DNA from: Streptomyces sp. Go-475
GTDB taxonomy: Bacteria > Actinomycetota > Actinomycetes > Streptomycetales > Streptomycetaceae
DNA: 64,000 nucleotides
Assembly (NCBI RefSeq): GCF_003330845.1
Contig: NZ_CP026121.1
Coordinates: 2,771,501 to 2,835,500, forward strand
Reading direction: 5' to 3'
Shown: positions 34,620-43,400 of the stretch, piece by piece
Layout of the letters: the number at the start of each line of letters is the position of its first letter
Position numbering within the stretch: the stretch's first letter is position 1
Notes under the pieces: model-generated
Told to the model about the DNA's origin: nothing
What the model saw: only the letters and a program-made list of their open reading frames with translations
The model's database searches: none
Translations under genes and position numbers: made by a program

Positions 34620-36170
34620 TCAGACGACCTCGACGCCCGGGCGGCCCGCCTCGACCCGCAGGCGGGCCAGGGTGCTCGGCGTCGCCGTCGGCTGCCGCAC
34701 GGTGTCGACCACCCGCACCTGCGCGTCGATGCCGGCCCGGCGGATGTCGAAGAGGTGGTAGCCGCGGTGCGCGTCGAGCAGCTTCCAGTGCGGGTTGTCC
34801 GGCCGCCGCGGGTCCCACTCCCTGCGGAAGGCCGCCTGGTCCTGGTCGCCGTTGCTGGAGATGGAGGTGCCGACGAACTCGGCGCCGACGACCGCGGAGT
34901 CCGGGTCGGCGTAGTCCTCCTTGAGGTCGCTGATCATCGTCAGGTGCCGGTCGCCGGAGAGCACGACCGGGTTGCGGACCTGCTTGAACTCCTTGAGGAA
35001 CCGGTTGCGTTCGGCCTGGTAGCCGTCCCAGGCGTCGTAGAACCAGAGCTTGCCCTCGCCGACCTTGAGGTCCGTCTCGGCCATCATGATCTGGGAGGCG
35101 ATGAGGTTCCAGCGGGCGGGCGAGTCCTGGAGCCCGTTCATCAGCCACTGCTTCTGCCGCGCGCCCAGCATGGTCAGCGACGGGTCCTGGGCGCCTTCCT
35201 GGCTGGTGGCCTGGTCGCTGCGGTACTGCCGGGTGTCCAGGACGTTGAGGCGGGCCAGGCGGCCGAACTCCAGGCGGCGGTACATCCGGATGTGCGGTCC
35301 GTTCGGCACGGCGGTGGCACGGACCGGCATGTGCTCGTAGAACGCCTGGTAGGCCGCGGTCAGCCGGGCCACGAACGCGTCGTGCGGCTGCTTGTCCGGG
35401 TCCTGCGGGATCTCGCCGGCGAAGTCGTTGTCCACCTCGTGGTCGTCGAAGCTCACCACGAAGGGCGCGTTCGCGTGCATCGCCGCGAGGTCCGGGTCGG
35501 TGCGGTACTGGGCGTACCGGTTGCGGTATTGGACGAGGCTGAACGGCTCGCCGGTGCCCTCGTGCCGCCGCAGGGCCGTCGCCGAGGGCGTGGACTCGTA
35601 GATGTAGTCGCCGACGAACACCACGACGTCCGGGTCCTGGTCGAGCATGTCGGCGTACGGCGTGAAATAGCCGTGCTGCCAGTTCTGGCAGGAGGCCAGC
35701 GCCATGCGCAGGGAGCCGCCGGCGCTGTAGGGGTGGGGGGCGGTGCGGGTGCGGCCGGCGGGCGAGAGCTGCCCGCTGGTGCGGAAGCGGTACCAGTAGG
35801 TGCGGTCCGCGCGCAGCCCGCGTACGTCCACGTGAACGCTGTGCCCGTACTCGGGGCGGGCCTGGGCGGTGCCCCGGCGGACGAGCTTTCTGAACCGGTG
35901 GTCCTCCGCGACCTGCCACTCCACCGGCACCACGCGGTCGGGCATCCCGCCGCCGTTCAGCGGGTCCGGGGCGAGCCGGGTCCACAGCACGACGCCGTCC
36001 GGCAGCGGGTCCCCGGAGGCGACGCCGAGGCTGAACACCCCGTCGGGCAGCGGTGTCTCGGCCGCACGGGCGGCGGCCGGGACCCACAGCTGGGCGGAGG
36101 CCGCGGCGCCGAGCGCCGCGGCACCGGCGGTCAGAAAGCGGCGTCGGTCGGGGGATACTGCTCCGGTCAT
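34620..36170 (-). CDS. phoD: PhoD-family alkaline phosphatase/phosphodiesterase, Tat-exported
   Basis: A 516-aa protein with a Tat signal (SPDRRRFLTAGAAALGAA, cleavage near ARA-A). The PhoD N-terminal domain (FSLGVASGDPLPDGVVLWTR) precedes the metallophosphatase domain with ALASCQNWQHG, FVGDYIYES, VSFDDHEVDND and VVLSGDRHLT, the Fe/Ca ligand motifs. PhoD hydrolyses phosphodiesters, including teichoic acids in Bacillus. Its place in a wall-polymer island fits turnover or phosphate scavenging. The ATG at 36170 has AAGGGAG 7 bases upstream. A weak Pho-box-like repeat lies at 36235-36267. Confidence 0.93.
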   Translation of the reverse strand: MTGAVSPDRRRFLTAGAAALGAAASAQLWVPAAARAAETPLPDGVFSLGVASGDPLPDGVVLWTRLAPDPLNGGGMPDRVVPVEWQVAEDHRFRKLVRRGTAQARPEYGHSVHVDVRGLRADRTYWYRFRTSGQLSPAGRTRTAPHPYSAGGSLRMALASCQNWQHGYFTPYADMLDQDPDVVVFVGDYIYESTPSATALRRHEGTGEPFSLVQYRNRYAQYRTDPDLAAMHANAPFVVSFDDHEVDNDFAGEIPQDPDKQPHDAFVARLTAAYQAFYEHMPVRATAVPNGPHIRMYRRLEFGRLARLNVLDTRQYRSDQATSQEGAQDPSLTMLGARQKQWLMNGLQDSPARWNLIASQIMMAETDLKVGEGKLWFYDAWDGYQAERNRFLKEFKQVRNPVVLSGDRHLTMISDLKEDYADPDSAVVGAEFVGTSISSNGDQDQAAFRREWDPRRPDNPHWKLLDAHRGYHLFDIRRAGIDAQVRVVDTVRQPTATPSTLARLRVEAGRPGVEVV

Positions 36171-36234
36171 CGGCTGACTCCCTTACCTCGCTGGCCACAT
36201 GGACACGGGGAAGCTTCACGCTCGCGGGCACTCC

Positions 36235-36267
36235 GCCCGCTGAACGCCGGGGTTCACGTACATGACA
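36235..36267 (-). promoter_or_regulatory. Candidate PhoP-box-like direct repeat upstream of phoD
   Basis: On the minus strand three 11-base units follow one another: TGTCATGTACG, TGAACCCCGGC and GTTCAGCGGGC. The last is a fair match to the Streptomyces PHO-box unit (GTTCAYYYRSS); the others are weak. Confidence 0.3.
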
Positions 36268-36284
36268 ACTAAGCAGACAAAGGG

Positions 36285-36329
36285 AGACCCGCCGCCAGCG
36301 CTGGAACAAGCCTTTACCGGGGCGGGTCT
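36285..36329 (-). terminator. Hairpin downstream of the FG-GAP gene
   Basis: AGACCCGCC pairs with GGCGGGTCT; on the minus strand it is followed by CCCTTTGTCT. It begins 9 bases past the FG-GAP stop. Confidence 0.6.
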
Positions 36330-36338
36330 GACGAGTGA

Positions 36339-37844
36339 TCAGTATGCGAAACCGGTGCCGAGCCGGGCGCCTGAGGCGGTCGTACCGAGGAGCGTGTTGC
36401 CGAAGGCCGTGGTGCCGTTGGGGCTGACGACGGTCGTGGGGCCGGACCGGAAGTACCACACGGACCCGGCGTTGCCGTTCTCCCCCGGCGCGCCGGCGGC
36501 CAGGTCGGCCAGGCCGTCGCCGTTCGCGTCCGCGAGGTGCACGGCCTTGCCGAACACGTCGGCCGTCTCGGCGGTACCCGGCACGCCGGACGTGTTCTGC
36601 GTGACCACCTGGGCTCCGCTGCCGGTGAGCCCGTCCGCGGTGCCGCGCAGGACGACGACCGCGCCCGCGTCGGACACCGCGCCCAGGTCCTCGCCGGGCA
36701 GGCCGGTCACCACGTCCGGGTGGCCGTCGCCGGTGACGTCGGCGATCTGGACGTCCGTCCCGAAGCCGTCGCCCTTCTCGGCGGAGCCGGGCACGCCGGG
36801 GCTGTCCTGGTTGAGGTGCCGGGCCCTGGTGCCGTCGGCGCCGTCCGGGCCGCCCGGGATCCAGGTGACCCGGCCGCCCCTGACGGCGGGGTTGTCGAGG
36901 TCGCTGTCGTACCCGTCGACGGCCCGACCGACCACGATGTCGTCGAAGCCGTCCCGGTCGATGTCCCCGACGTCGAGGTTCTCACCGCCCTGGAGCCGGT
37001 GGCCGTCAGCGCCCGGCACGGTGGTGTACGGGGAGAGCCCCTGCTCGCCGCCCGGCCAGTACACGACCCGGCGGGCGTCGAACTCGTCGCCGTCGTTCTC
37101 GGTGGCGGCGACGTCGGCGATGCCGTCGCCGTTGATGTCACCGGTGGCCAGGTCGAGAACGCGGCTGTCGAACTCGTCCCGCACGAGCTGCCCGCCGCGC
37201 TCCGTGACGCCGTCCCGGGAGAACGGGCCGTTCAGCACGCGCAGGTCGAACTGGTTCTCCACGGTCACCAGGTCCCCGGCACCGTCGCCGTTCACATCGC
37301 CGACGGTCAGGCGCCCCTGGCCGCCGAGCCCGTCGTACGCCTTCCCGGTGGCCAGGACGGCACCGCCGGACAGGCCCTTCGGACCGCCCCACAGGACCTC
37401 GACGAGCCCGGACTCGGCGCCGCCGTCGGCGGTGTCCTCGCGGCCCACGCCGACAACCAGGTCCGCGTACCCGTCGCGGTCGAGGTCCGCGGTGGTGAGC
37501 GCGCTGCCGAAGGCGTCGTCCGTCTCGGGGCTGCCGGGCACACCGGCCGTGCTCTGGCTGAGGACCTGCCGCGTCGTGACGTTCAGCCCGTTCGCGGAGC
37601 CGTAGACGACGGCGACGTAGCCGGCGCCCTTCTTGCCGCCGACGGTCGCGCTCGGGGCGGCCACCGCGAGGTCGGGGTAGCCGTCGCCGTTGAAGTCGTC
37701 GTGGAGCTTCGCCGCGGTGGACTCGGCGGCGGACCGGGCGGCGGGCTCGGCGTGCGCGATCGCCGGGGTGGTGACGGCCGCGACGACGGCGACGGCCGCC
37801 GCGACCGTTCGGCCGAGTCTGCGCTTGCTCATGGACTGGGGCAC
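36339..37844 (-). CDS. Secreted FG-GAP repeat (integrin-like beta-propeller) protein
   Basis: A 501-aa protein with a Sec-type signal (RRLGRTVAAAVAVVAAVTTP, cleavage near AHA-E). About seven FG-GAP blades follow, each with a calcium-binding Dx(D/N)GD-like loop: DFNGDGYPDLAVA, DLDRDGYADLVVG, DVNGDGAGDLVT, DINGDGIADVAA, DIDRDGFDDIVVG, DVTGDGHPDVV and DANGDGLADLAAG. It is an extracellular beta-propeller that probably binds calcium and perhaps wall or other glycans; no catalytic motif was seen. The GTG at 37844 has GGAG 7 bases before; an in-frame ATG lies 12 bases downstream. It lies between phoD and obg. Confidence 0.88.
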   Translation of the reverse strand: MPQSMSKRRLGRTVAAAVAVVAAVTTPAIAHAEPAARSAAESTAAKLHDDFNGDGYPDLAVAAPSATVGGKKGAGYVAVVYGSANGLNVTTRQVLSQSTAGVPGSPETDDAFGSALTTADLDRDGYADLVVGVGREDTADGGAESGLVEVLWGGPKGLSGGAVLATGKAYDGLGGQGRLTVGDVNGDGAGDLVTVENQFDLRVLNGPFSRDGVTERGGQLVRDEFDSRVLDLATGDINGDGIADVAATENDGDEFDARRVVYWPGGEQGLSPYTTVPGADGHRLQGGENLDVGDIDRDGFDDIVVGRAVDGYDSDLDNPAVRGGRVTWIPGGPDGADGTRARHLNQDSPGVPGSAEKGDGFGTDVQIADVTGDGHPDVVTGLPGEDLGAVSDAGAVVVLRGTADGLTGSGAQVVTQNTSGVPGTAETADVFGKAVHLADANGDGLADLAAGAPGENGNAGSVWYFRSGPTTVVSPNGTTAFGNTLLGTTASGARLGTGFAY

Positions 37845-37876
37845 GTGAACTCCGGTGATCCGCTGGGCAGTTGCCA

Positions 37877-37904
37877 CGCGGAGCGGAACAAGATCCGCTC
37901 CGCG
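37877..37904 (-). terminator. Hairpin between obg and the FG-GAP gene
   Basis: CGCGGAGCGGA pairs perfectly with TCCGCTCCGCG (11 bp, 6-base loop). It can end obg transcription or shape the FG-GAP leader. Confidence 0.6.
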
Positions 37905-37978
37905 CCGCCCAGTACGACTCACCGCACGGTGACTTGGTTGCCCCGAAGTCCGTTGCGCGTTTGCTTTCCGTTAACTCG

Positions 37979-38014
37979 GGACGCTCAGAGAGCTCAGGAC
38001 GCTCAGAACGGCTC
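37979..38014. repeat. Two tandem 18-bp units at the 3' end of obg
   Basis: GGACGCTCAGAGAGCTCA is followed directly by GGACGCTCAGAACGGCTC; the first 11 bases are identical. The repeat straddles the obg stop codon. Confidence 0.5.
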
Positions 38015-39439
38015 GAAGTCGTCGAACTCCCGCTGCGCCTCGTCCCGCTCGGCCTGCCGGTCCCTGCGGCGCTGCGCGGCCGGCCGCGCCTCGTCCAGCC
38101 GGTGGTCCTCACCGCGCCGGCCGAGCATCTCGGCTCCGGCCATCACGGACGGCTCCCAGTCGAAGACCACGGCGTTCTCCTCCGGGCCGATGGCGACGCC
38201 GTCACCGCTGCGGGCCCCCGCCTTCATCAGCTCTTCCTCGACACCGAGCCGGTTGAGCCGGTCCGCGAGGTAGCCGACCGCCTCGTCGTTGTTGAAGTCG
38301 GTCTGCCGCACCCACCGCTCGGGCTTCTCGCCGCGCACCCGGAACAGCCCGTCGGCCTCGCGCGTCACGGTGAAGCCCGTGTCGTCCACGGCCTTGGGCC
38401 GGATGACGATCCGCGTGGCCTCTTCCTTCGGCTTCGCGGCCCGCGCCTTCGCGACGAGGTCCGCGAGCGCGTACGACAGCTCCTTCAGACCCGTGTGCGC
38501 CACGGCCGACACCTCGAACACGCGGTACCCGCGGGCCTCCAGGTCGGGTCGCACCATGTCGGCCAGGTCCTTGCCGTCCGGTACGTCGATCTTGTTCAGG
38601 ACGACGATCCGCGGACGCTTGTCCAGACCGCCGTACTGCCGCAGCTCCTCCTCGATGACGTCGAGGTCGGAGACCGGGTCGCGGTCCGACTCCAGCGTGG
38701 CGGTGTCCAGGACGTGCACCAGCACGCTGCACCGCTCCACGTGCCGCAGGAACTCCAGCCCCAGGCCCTTGCCCTGGCTGGCTCCCGGGATCAGCCCGGG
38801 CACGTCGGCGATCGTGTAGACCGTCGAACCGGCAGTGACGACACCGAGGTTCGGCACCAGCGTGGTGAAGGGGTAGTCGGCGATCTTCGGCTTGGCGGCG
38901 CTCAGCACCGAGATCAGGGACGACTTGCCCGCGCTCGGGTAGCCGACGAGCGCCACGTCGGCGACCGTCTTCAGCTCCAGGACGACGTCCCGGACGTCCC
39001 CCGGCTCGCCGAGCAGCGCGAAGCCGGGCGCCTTGCGCCGCGCGGAGGCCAGCGCCGCGTTGCCGAGCCCGCCCCGGCCGCCCTGCGCGGCCACGAAGGA
39101 CGTGCCGTGCCCGACCAGGTCCGCGAGGACGTTGCCCGCCTTGTCCAGCACGACCGTGCCGTCCGGCACCGGCAGGACCAGGTCCTGCCCGTCCTTGCCG
39201 AAACGGTTGCCGCCCTCGCCGGGCTTGCCGTTGGTGGCCTTGCGGTGCGGGGAGTGGTGGTAGTCGAGCAGCGTGGTGACGGACTGGTCGACGGTGAGGA
39301 TCACGTCCCCGCCGCGGCCGCCGTTGCCGCCGTCCGGGCCGCCCAGCGGCTTGAACTTCTCACGGTGGACGGAGGCACAGCCGTGGCCTCCGTTACCCGC
39401 GGCGACATGCAGCTCGACGCGGTCCACGAAGGTGGTCAT
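38003..39439 (-). CDS. obg: Obg GTPase
   Basis: A 478-aa protein. The Gly-rich Obg fold (residues 1-158: [32 protein letters not shown]) is followed by a GTPase domain with [11 protein letters not shown] (G1), [16 protein letters not shown] (G3) and [11 protein letters not shown] (G4). A C-terminal OCT domain ([18 protein letters not shown]) and an acidic-basic tail complete it. Obg couples ribosome assembly and, in Streptomyces, the onset of development to GTP level. The ATG at 39439 has GGAGG 8 bases upstream. It is separated from rpmA by a large hairpin and a tandem repeat. Confidence 0.97.
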   Translation of the reverse strand: MTTFVDRVELHVAAGNGGHGCASVHREKFKPLGGPDGGNGGRGGDVILTVDQSVTTLLDYHHSPHRKATNGKPGEGGNRFGKDGQDLVLPVPDGTVVLDKAGNVLADLVGHGTSFVAAQGGRGGLGNAALASARRKAPGFALLGEPGDVRDVVLELKTVADVALVGYPSAGKSSLISVLSAAKPKIADYPFTTLVPNLGVVTAGSTVYTIADVPGLIPGASQGKGLGLEFLRHVERCSVLVHVLDTATLESDRDPVSDLDVIEEELRQYGGLDKRPRIVVLNKIDVPDGKDLADMVRPDLEARGYRVFEVSAVAHTGLKELSYALADLVAKARAAKPKEEATRIVIRPKAVDDTGFTVTREADGLFRVRGEKPERWVRQTDFNNDEAVGYLADRLNRLGVEEELMKAGARSGDGVAIGPEENAVVFDWEPSVMAGAEMLGRRGEDHRLDEARPAAQRRRDRQAERDEAQREFDDFEPF

Positions 39440-39470
39440 GGTAGGTGCCTCCAGAAGTACGTACGCGATG

Positions 39471-39524
39471 TACTTGTTCAACGAAACGTGCTTGTTCAAC
39501 GAGATGTACTTGTTCAACAAGCGA
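39471..39524 (-). repeat. Three tandem 18-bp repeats in the obg leader
   Basis: Units TACTTGTTCAACGAAACG, TGCTTGTTCAACGAGATG and TACTTGTTCAACAAGCGA (plus strand) are adjacent with no spacer. Each contains CTTGTTCAAC; the last forms the odd-centred palindrome CTTGTT-C-AACAAG. They start 32 bases upstream of the obg ATG. Confidence 0.9.
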
Positions 39525-39525
39525 A

Positions 39526-39566
39526 AGGCGGACCCGCCTTCCCGCAACGGGAAGTGAGGTCCGCCT
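39526..39566 (-). terminator. Nested hairpin between rpmA and obg
   Basis: AGGCGGACC pairs with GGTCCGCCT; inside it CTTCCCG pairs with CGGGAAG. On the minus strand it is followed by TTCGCTTG. It starts 16 bases past the rpmA stop and probably reduces readthrough from the ribosomal protein genes into obg. Confidence 0.8.
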
Positions 39567-39581
39567 CGCGAGAGTGTCCGA

Positions 39582-39836
39582 TCAGGCGACCGGAACGATG
39601 TTCACGACCTTGCGGCCACGGTGGGTGCCGAACTGCACCGAACCGGCCTGCAGCGCGAACAGCGTGTCGTCGCCGCCACGGCCGACGCCCGCACCCGGGT
39701 GGAAGTGGGTGCCGCGCTGACGGACCAGGATCTCACCAGCGTTGACGACCTGACCGCCGAAGCGCTTCACGCCGAGCCGCTGGGCATTGGAGTCGCGACC
39801 GTTCCGAGTGGACGATGCGCCCTTCTTGTGTGCCAT
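39582..39836 (-). CDS. rpmA: 50S ribosomal protein L27 (bL27)
   Basis: An 84-aa protein of standard length. The N-terminus [20 protein letters not shown] is the conserved L27 tail that reaches the peptidyl transferase centre. [20 protein letters not shown] and [18 protein letters not shown] are diagnostic. There is no cleavable N-terminal extension like that of Firmicutes. It lies 14 bases downstream of rplU. Confidence 0.98.
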   Translation of the reverse strand: MAHKKGASSTRNGRDSNAQRLGVKRFGGQVVNAGEILVRQRGTHFHPGAGVGRGGDDTLFALQAGSVQFGTHRGRKVVNIVPVA

Positions 39837-39850
39837 TTCTCCTCAGTCCC

Positions 39851-40171
39851 TTACTTCGCAGCCGTGGGGATCTCGGTGACCTTGATCGCCGTGTACTGCT
39901 GGCGGTGGCCCTGGCGACGGCGGTAACCGGTCTTGTTCTTGTAGCGCAGAATGTCGATCTTCTGCCCCTTGTGGTGGTCCACGACCTCGGCCTGGACCTT
40001 GATGCCGGCCAGCACCCACGGGTCGCTGGTCACGGCGTCGCCGTCGACAACGAGCAGGGTCGAGAGCTCGACCGTGTCGCCAACCTTGGCAGTGGAAATC
40101 TTGTCAACCTCAACGATGTCGCCGACAGCAACCTTGTGCTGGCGACCACCGCTGCGCACGATGGCGTACAC
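39851..40171 (-). CDS. rplU: 50S ribosomal protein L21 (bL21)
   Basis: A 106-aa protein from the GTG at 40171 ([18 protein letters not shown]), the usual L21 start and length. It ends [20 protein letters not shown] as expected for bL21. A longer frame upstream (to 40204) lacks homology. It heads the rplU-rpmA-obg group. Confidence 0.97.
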   Translation of the reverse strand: MYAIVRSGGRQHKVAVGDIVEVDKISTAKVGDTVELSTLLVVDGDAVTSDPWVLAGIKVQAEVVDHHKGQKIDILRYKNKTGYRRRQGHRQQYTAIKVTEIPTAAK

Positions 40172-40386
40172 GCGGAACTCACTCTCTCGCTCGGGAAACG
40201 GCACCCCCGCAGGCCAGCCGCCCGGCAGAGCGGGCGGCCTCTCCTGGGCGCCCGGCGCCCGGAGGATGAGGTTTACGGGGATGTGACGCGTCAGTCGACA
40301 CGCCGACGGTCAAGGTTACGGGGCCGCGGCCGAAGGGGTCAAACCGAGCCGGCCCCGCCCCCTGTGCGACCGGTCACGCCGGTCGT

Positions 40387-40428
40387 GTCCCCGGGGCGTG
40401 CGCGTGGATCACGCACGCCCCCGGGGAC
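40387..40428 (-). terminator. Terminator after RNase E/G
   Basis: GTCCCCGGGGCGTGCG pairs with CGCACGCCCCCGGGGAC with one bulge, 10 bases past the RNase E/G stop and upstream of rplU. It separates the two transcripts. Confidence 0.8.
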
Positions 40429-40438
40429 GTCGGGCCGG

Positions 40439-43400
40439 TCAGGCCTCGTCGGTGGAGGCCGTGACGGAGGACCCGGAGGACTGCTCCGCCGCGACGGTCT
40501 TCTTCGACGTGGTCTTCTTGGCGGCGGTCTTGGTGGTCTTCGCCGCCTTCTTGGCCGTCGTCTTCTTGGCCGCGGTGGTCTTCTTCGCCGCGGTCTTCTT
40601 GGTGGCGGCCTTCTTCGCCGTGGCCTTCTTGGCCGTCTTGCGGGCCGTCTTCTTGGCCGGGGCGGGCTCCTCGGCCGTCTCGCCGGTCTCGTCCGCCTCG
40701 GCGGCCGCGGCGGCGGTCTGCGCCGCTTCCTCCGCCGGGGCCGACGGGACGACCACGACGGCCGCCTCCTCGGACGCGGTGGGCGCGGTGGACTTGCGCA
40801 CGGCCCGGCGCCGCGGACGGGCCGGGGCGGCGGGCTCGGCGGGCGCCTCGGCGGGCTGCTCGGCCTGCTCGGGCTGCTCGGCCTGCTCGGTCGCCTGCGG
40901 GGCCTCGGACGCCGCGGGCGCGGTCTCGGCGACCGTCACCACGGCCGCCTCGGCACCCGCCGGCGAGCCGGCCGGAGCGGACACCTTGCGGGTGGCCCGC
41001 CGCCGGGTGCGGCCCTTGGGCGCGGCCTCCTCGGCCACGGCGGCCTGCTCGGGCTGCGCGGGCTGTTCGGCCTGCGCCGCCTCGACCACCGGGTCCTCCA
41101 CGGCCACCGGCTCGGCCTGTGCCTCGGCGGCCGGCTCCGGCTGCACCGGGCGGGCGGCCTCCTGTGCGGCCGTCACGTCCTGAGCCGTGGGAACCTCGGC
41201 CTCGACCTGCCCGGCCTTGTCCTCGACCTGTCCAGCCTTGCCCTTGGACTGCTCGGACCTGTCCTTGCGCTGCTCGGCGGCCTCACCGCGCGGCGAACCC
41301 GCCGGAGCCGACGCCCGCCGGCTCGCCCGGCGCCGCGTCCGTCCACGGGTGGCCGCGGCCTCCGCCTCGGCGGCGCTGCTGTACAGCTCCTCGTCGGGCT
41401 CGAAGGCCGGCTCGGGCAGCGCGATCGGCTCGGCGACCTCGGCACCGACCTCGGCCTCGGTCTCGGCCTCCTGCTCGGCGGTCTCGACGGCGGCCTCGTG
41501 GACGTGCGGCTGCTCGGCGGCACCGGCACGCGCGCGCTTCTTGCGCTTGCCGCCGCCCCCGGCGGAGGTCGGCTGCTCCATGTGCACGATGACGCCGCGG
41601 CCGTTGCAGTGGACGCAGGTCTCGGAGAAGGACTCCAGCAGGCCCTGGCCGACCCGCTTGCGGGTCATCTGCACCAGGCCCAGCGAGGTCACCTCGGCGA
41701 CCTGGTGCTTCGTACGGTCCCGGCCCAGGCATTCGAGCAGGCGCCGCAGCACCAGGTCCCGGTTGGACTCCAGCACCATGTCGATGAAGTCGATGACGAT
41801 GATGCCGCCGAGGTCGCGCAGCCGCAGCTGGCGCACGATCTCCTCGGCCGCCTCCAGGTTGTTCCTGGTGACGGTCTCCTCCAGGTTGCCGCCCTGGCCG
41901 GTGAACTTGCCGGTGTTGACGTCGACGACGACCATCGCCTCGGTCCGGTCGATCACCAGCGAGCCGCCGCTGGGCAGCCAGACCTTGCGGTCCAGGGCCT
42001 TGGCGAGCTGCTCGTCGATCCGGTACGTGGCGAAGACGTCGACCTCGGAGGTCCACCTCTGCAGCCGCTCGGCGAGGTCCGGCGCCACGTGCGAGACGTA
42101 CCCGTGGATCGTCGACCACGCCTCGTCGCCGCTGACGACGACCTTGGAGAAGTCCTCGTTGAAGATGTCGCGCACGACCCGGACGGTCATGTCCGGCTCG
42201 CCGTACAGCAGCGTCGGCGCGTTGCCGTTCTTGGCCTTCTTCTGGATGTCCTCCCACTGCTGCTGCAGCCGCTCGACGTCCCGGCGCAGCTCGTCCTCGC
42301 TCGCGCCCTCGGCGGCGGTGCGCACGATGACGCCCGCGTCCTCGGGGACGATCTTCTTGAGGATCGTCTTCAGCCGGGCCCGCTCGGTGTCGGGCAGCTT
42401 GCGGCTGATGCCGGTCATGGAGCCCTCGGGCACGTACACGAGGTAGCGGCCGGGCAGGGAGACCTGGCTGGTCAGACGCGCGCCCTTGTGCCCGATGGGG
42501 TCCTTCGTCACCTGGACGAGCACGGACTGCCCGGACTTCAGGGCGGACTCGATGCGCCGCGGCCCGTTGGCCATGCCGAGCGCCTCGAAGTTGACCTCAC
42601 CGGCGTACAGCACGGCGTTGCGGCCCTTGCCGATGTCGATGAAGGCGGCCTCCATCGACGGCAGCACGTTCTGCACCTTGCCGAGGTAGACGTTGCCGAC
42701 GTACGAGACCGCCTGCTCCTTGTTGACGTAGTGCTCGACGAGCACGTTGTCCTCGAGGACGCCGATCTGCGTACGGTCGCCGTTCTGCCGGACGACCATC
42801 ACGCGCTCGACGGCCTCGCGCCGGGCGAGGAACTCGGCCTCCGTGATGATCGGCACGCGGCGGCGGCCCTGCTCGCGGCCCTCACGGCGGCGCTGCTTCT
42901 TGGCCTCCAGACGCGTCGAGCCCTTGATGGACTGCACCTCGTCAGAGGGTTCGGCCTTCGGGCGGGGCTCGCGGACCTTGACGACCGTGCGCTCCGGGTC
43001 GTCGTCGGAGGGCTCGGCCTCGACGGCGGTGTCACCGGCTCGGCGACGGCGGCGACGGCGCCGGCGGCTGCTGCTGGAGCCGCCTCCGCCGGCCGACTCG
43101 TCACGGTCGTCGGCCTCGTCGGCCTCCTCCCGGTCCTCCTCGGTCTGCTCGGCGGTGTCCTCGGCGTCCTGCGCGGCCTGGGCGGCGGAGACCTGCTCGG
43201 ACTCGGCGTCCGCGGCCTCGCCCGCCTCGGCGTCGGAGTCGGCGGACTCGCCCCGCCGGCGGCGGCGGCCGCCCCGGCGACGGCGGCGGCGCGAGCCGGT
43301 CCCCTCGGACTCGTCCTGGTCGTCGAGGTCGGCCTGGTCCTCGGCGGAGTCCTCGGCCTCGTCGTCGGTGTCGTCGACGGCGGTCGCGGCGGCGGGGGCC

